Source of the DNA: Hyphomicrobiales bacterium
Lineage (GTDB): Bacteria; Pseudomonadota; Alphaproteobacteria; Rhizobiales; Beijerinckiaceae
Direction of reading: 5' to 3'
Length of the DNA stretch: 45,742 bases
NCBI GenBank assembly: GCA_015655535.1
Contig: JAATEW010000036.1
Coordinates: 1-45,742, forward strand
Below are positions 42,588 to 45,742 of the stretch, one piece after another (the first letter of the stretch is position 1; each line of letters opens with the position of its first letter). A model generated the notes under the pieces. The model was not told the origin of the DNA, searched no databases, and saw only the letters and a list, made by a program, of their open reading frames with translations. The translations under genes and the position numbers were made by a program.

Positions 42588-43763
42588 ATGTCGCGGTCTC
42601 GGATTATTTTGATTTTGCTCGGTATCGCGGCCATTGGCGCCGCAGCGATGGCCTTGTCTGGCGCTACGACGCCCAAAACCGCCTCGCGCCCCGCGCCCGG
42701 CCCTGTTCCGGTCATGGCGGCCAAGGCGGAGGCCAAGGACGTTCCGATCATTTTACGGGGCCTAGGCACGGTGACGGCCTTCAATACCGTGATGCTCAAG
42801 AGCCGTGTCGAAGGTGCCATCACGCAGATCAACTTCAAAGAAGGCCAATATGTTCATACCGGCGATCTCCTGATCCAGATCGACCCGCGCCCGTTCCAGG
42901 CCGTGCTTGATCAGGCCCAAGCCAATCTCGCCAAGGATCAGGCCACCTTGGCCAATGCCAAGGTCGATCTGGCGCGCTATCAGGATCTCCTGAAGCATAG
43001 TTTCGCGCCCGAACAGCAGGTTGCGACGCAAAATACGACGGTCCAGACGACGCAAGCCGCCGTGCAAAGCGACGAAGCCATGATCAAGGCCGCGCAGCTC
43101 AATGTCGATTATGCGGCGGTGCGGTCGCCGATAGACGGCGTGACCGGCATTAGGCAGGTCGACATAGGCAATCTCATTCAGACGGGCGGCCAGCAGAATC
43201 TTGTGACGATTACCCAGATCGAGCCGATCTATGTCATCTTCACTCTGCCCGAGGCCGATATAGGCCGCGTTCGGCAGGCTATGAATGAGGGCACGCTGAA
43301 AGTCGAAGCCTATGCCTCCGACGATAAACGCAAACTTTCCGAAGGTGTTTTGGACTTGATCGACAATAGCGTCGATCAGGCGACGGGCACGGTCAAATTG
43401 AAAGCGGAATTCAAGAATGCGGACCGGGTTTTGTGGCCCGGCCAATTCGTCAATGCACATGCGGTTCTAAGGACGATTCAAAATGGGGTGACGATCCCGT
43501 CGGCCGCGGTGCAGACCGGGCCAAATGGCACATTCACCTATACGATCGACGAGCAGTCCAAAGTCAGCATGCAGCCGATCACAATTGTGCAGACGGAGTC
43601 CAACAGCGCTCTCGTCGGCGACGGCCTCAAGTCCGGCGATCAGGTTGTCACAGCGGGTCAATTCAGGCTGCAACCGGGCATCAAGGTTCAAGTCGAGGAA
43701 CATTTGGCGGATGCCGGTCAAACGCTGAGCGATGCGCCGGTCGGGACGACAGCCGCCCAATGA
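42588..43763 (+). CDS. RND efflux periplasmic adaptor (MdtA-like)
   Basis: 391 residues from ATG 42588 (GGGAAA just upstream). The first 25 residues form an uncleaved or Sec signal anchor. Order of domains: barrel-sandwich strand VEGAITQINFKEGQYVHTGDLLIQIDPRPFQ (in part), an alpha-hairpin of about 65 residues, the second lipoyl half (VRSPIDGVTGIRQVDIGN), then the beta-barrel and membrane-proximal domains. It links the inner-membrane pump to an outer-membrane channel. Its TGA overlaps the pump ATG. No regulator is next to it in the window. Confidence 0.93.
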   Translation: MSRSRIILILLGIAAIGAAAMALSGATTPKTASRPAPGPVPVMAAKAEAKDVPIILRGLGTVTAFNTVMLKSRVEGAITQINFKEGQYVHTGDLLIQIDPRPFQAVLDQAQANLAKDQATLANAKVDLARYQDLLKHSFAPEQQVATQNTTVQTTQAAVQSDEAMIKAAQLNVDYAAVRSPIDGVTGIRQVDIGNLIQTGGQQNLVTITQIEPIYVIFTLPEADIGRVRQAMNEGTLKVEAYASDDKRKLSEGVLDLIDNSVDQATGTVKLKAEFKNADRVLWPGQFVNAHAVLRTIQNGVTIPSAAVQTGPNGTFTYTIDEQSKVSMQPITIVQTESNSALVGDGLKSGDQVVTAGQFRLQPGIKVQVEEHLADAGQTLSDAPVGTTAAQ

Positions 43764-45742
43764 ATATTTCCGCGCCCTTCATCCAGCGTCCGATCGCAAC
43801 CATCCTGCTGATGACGGCACTCCTCGTCGGCGGCAGCATCGGCTATAATCTTCTGCCCGTCGCGGCTTTGCCGAGCGTCGATTTTCCGACGATCTCAGTC
43901 AGCGCGCAGTTGCCCGGTGCCGATCCGAACACCATGGCCTCCGCTGTAGCGCAGCCGCTGGAGCGGCAGTTCGCGCAGATCCCAGGTGTCAATCAGATCA
44001 CCTCGGCGAGCGTGCTCGGCACGACCAATATCACGCTGCAGTTCGATCTCAGCCGCAATATCGACGGCGCGGCGGGCGACGTGCAGCAGGCGATCAACGC
44101 GGCGCAAGGCTTTCTGCCGAAAAACCTGCCGAACCCGCCGACCTTCCGTAAGGTGAATCCGGCCGATCAGCCGATCTTGATCTTAGGGCTAACGTCGGAT
44201 TCCATGCCGCTGACGCAGCTCGATCAATTCGCCGACCTCAATGTCGCGCAACGCATTTCGACCTTGAACGGCGTCGGGCAGGTCTCGATCTTCGGCCAGC
44301 AGAAATATGCGCCGACGATCATGATCAATCCGCTCTCGCTCGCAGCCCGCGGCATCGGCCTCGACGATATAGCGAACGCGGTGACCTCCACCACGGCGAA
44401 CCTTCCCGTCGGCACGCTGCAAGGCCCAACGCAATCCTATCAGATCGCCACCAATGGCCAGCTCTTCCTGCCGGCGCAGATCGCCAAAGCCATCGTCACC
44501 TATCGCAATGGCGCGCCTGTCCGCCTCGGCGACGTCGCGCAAGTGACGGCGGGCGTGGACAGTCCCTTGCAGGCGAGCTGGATCGGCGCCGCGCGCGGCG
44601 AGATGATCGGCATCTGGCGGCAGCCTGGCGCCAATACGCTCGAACTGGTCGATCAATTGAAGGCCATGCTGCCGACCTTGCAGGCGGGCATTCCTCCGGC
44701 CATCAAGATTTCGATTGTCAGCGACCGCTCGATTTCGATCCGCGACAGTTTCTCCGATGTGAAGATCACGCTCCTGGGCACGATCGTGCTGGTGATCATC
44801 GTCAGCTTTATTTTCTTGCGCGAGGTTTGGGCGACGATCATCCCGGCGCTGACGGTGCCTCTCTCGCTCGTTGGCACTTTCGCGGTGATGTATGCCTTTG
44901 GCTACAGCCTCGACAATCTGTCGCTTATGGCTCTGACGCTCGCGGTGGGCCTCGTCGTCGACGACGCGATCGTGATGCTCGAGAATATCTTCCGCCATCT
45001 GGAAATGGGCAAGGACAAGCTTACGGCGGAGCTCGACGGATCGAAGGAGATCGGCTTCACGATCGTCTCGATCACCATATCGCTAATCGCCGTTTTCATT
45101 CCCCTGCTCTTCATGGCCGGCATCGTCGGCCGCCTGTTCCGCGAATTCGGCGTGACGGTTACGGTCGCGATCGTGCTTTCGGCTTTCATCGCGCTCACAT
45201 TGTCGCCGATGATTGCGGCGCTCGTTTTGAAAAATCCGCATACCGTCAAACGCGGCCGGCTTTACGAATTGAGCGAGCGCGGCTTCGAGAAGCTCGTCAA
45301 TGGCTACGAACGCATTTTGAAATTGTCGTTGCGCTATCGTGCGCCGGTGATGATCCTGAACATCGCCTTGATCGGCGTCTCCATGTATTTCTTCGTCACC
45401 ATGCCGAAGGGTTTCTTCCCGCAGGAAGACACCGGCATGCTCTCCGGCTTCACGCAGGCTGACCAGGACATTTCCTTCGACGGCATGAAAGACCGGCAGG
45501 AGGCGGCCTTGAAGGTCGTCATGCAGGATCCAGACGTGCTGGCCGTCGGCAGCTCGATCGGCGGCAATTCCAGTTCGGGCTTCAATACGGGCCGCATGTT
45601 CATTCAGCTCAAAGCGGTCGGAGAACGGCACGCCAATGCCGACCAGATCATCCAGCGCATGCGCGTGAAGCTCATGAAGATTCCGGGCATCGTGACCTAT
45701 CTGCAATCGGTCCAAAACATCCAGCTCGGCGGCCGTCTGTCG
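43760..45742 (+). CDS. RND efflux pump inner-membrane subunit (MdtB/MdtC-like), 3' end missing
   Basis: 661 codons translated by hand without a stop up to the right edge (full-length members have about 1030). It starts MNISAPFIQRPIATILLM, the usual RND opening. DFPTISVSAQLPGADPNTM marks the first porter subdomain. The membrane motif GLVVDDAIVMLENIFRH near 395-411 contains the two Asp of the proton relay. KGFFPQEDTGM lies after helix 7. The SLDNLSLMALTLAVG and ENIFRHLEMGK wording is of the MdtB/MuxB type. It exports drugs, dyes or bile-salt-like compounds using the proton gradient. Four-base overlap with the adaptor gene. A second pump subunit may lie beyond the window. Confidence 0.94.
   Translation, partial: MNISAPFIQRPIATILLMTALLVGGSIGYNLLPVAALPSVDFPTISVSAQLPGADPNTMASAVAQPLERQFAQIPGVNQITSASVLGTTNITLQFDLSRNIDGAAGDVQQAINAAQGFLPKNLPNPPTFRKVNPADQPILILGLTSDSMPLTQLDQFADLNVAQRISTLNGVGQVSIFGQQKYAPTIMINPLSLAARGIGLDDIANAVTSTTANLPVGTLQGPTQSYQIATNGQLFLPAQIAKAIVTYRNGAPVRLGDVAQVTAGVDSPLQASWIGAARGEMIGIWRQPGANTLELVDQLKAMLPTLQAGIPPAIKISIVSDRSISIRDSFSDVKITLLGTIVLVIIVSFIFLREVWATIIPALTVPLSLVGTFAVMYAFGYSLDNLSLMALTLAVGLVVDDAIVMLENIFRHLEMGKDKLTAELDGSKEIGFTIVSITISLIAVFIPLLFMAGIVGRLFREFGVTVTVAIVLSAFIALTLSPMIAALVLKNPHTVKRGRLYELSERGFEKLVNGYERILKLSLRYRAPVMILNIALIGVSMYFFVTMPKGFFPQEDTGMLSGFTQADQDISFDGMKDRQEAALKVVMQDPDVLAVGSSIGGNSSSGFNTGRMFIQLKAVGERHANADQIIQRMRVKLMKIPGIVTYLQSVQNIQLGGRLS

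Noticed and set aside
1..45742. CRISPR arrays, tRNA or rRNA genes, insertion sequences
   Set aside because: No regularly spaced direct repeats, no cloverleaf with a T-loop GGTTCGAnTCC in any gap, and no transposase-like product were found.

Overview
The window reads as ordinary, gene-dense chromosome of a GC-rich Gram-negative alphaproteobacterium. A member of the order Hyphomicrobiales close to Beijerinckiaceae (Methylocella/Beijerinckia type) is my best guess. The reasons are the short alphaproteobacterial prolyl-tRNA synthetase, an HdaA-type DnaA regulator, the order ppk-ppx / hdaA-perM / purM-purN, and many short palindromic intergenic repeats of the kind common in that order. The taxonomy is inference: no rRNA or tRNA gene is visible.

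Left part (1-18000), housekeeping. A secreted pepsin-like protein runs off the left edge. It is followed by ppk-ppx (polyphosphate metabolism), a secreted cyclase-family enzyme, a small lipoprotein, a PilZ protein, an ABC lipoprotein-release pair (lolC/E-like and lolD), proS, a crcB-rluC pair, a short cation-efflux gene, hdaA, an AI-2E/PerM-family permease, a CDP-alcohol phosphatidyltransferase, a small four-cysteine secreted protein, and the purM-purN purine pair. Several gaps carry palindromic repeats, and four of these begin at or overlap a stop codon.

Middle part (17880-31800), nutrient acquisition and redox. A divergent sulfonate locus has ssuD on the minus strand facing two tandem SsuA-like binding proteins, then ssuC and ssuB. 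After a small hypothetical protein with a possible papain-like triad come a cold-shock gene and a lysine-rich small protein. Next is a TRAP-type binding protein (DctP) translationally coupled to a chemoreceptor, with no TRAP membrane subunits, followed by a TehA/SLAC1-family channel. Two flavoprotein oxidoreductases follow: one with an N-terminal Rieske domain, the other mercuric-reductase-like.

Right part (31800-42400), cell envelope sugars. It holds an initiating polyprenyl-phosphate sugar transferase, the heptose genes hldE-hldD-gmhB, a large GT-C-like membrane protein, a DPM-like GT2 enzyme with membrane segments, a second GT2, a GtrA-family flippase and a methyltransferase. Together they look like lipopolysaccharide core synthesis plus a lipid-carrier glycosylation route. 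The window ends in an MdtA/MdtB-like RND efflux pair whose pump gene runs off the right edge.

The two edge genes (1-918 and 43760-45742) were translated by hand and are open over their whole length. I found no CRISPR array, insertion sequence, transposase, phage gene or RNA gene.
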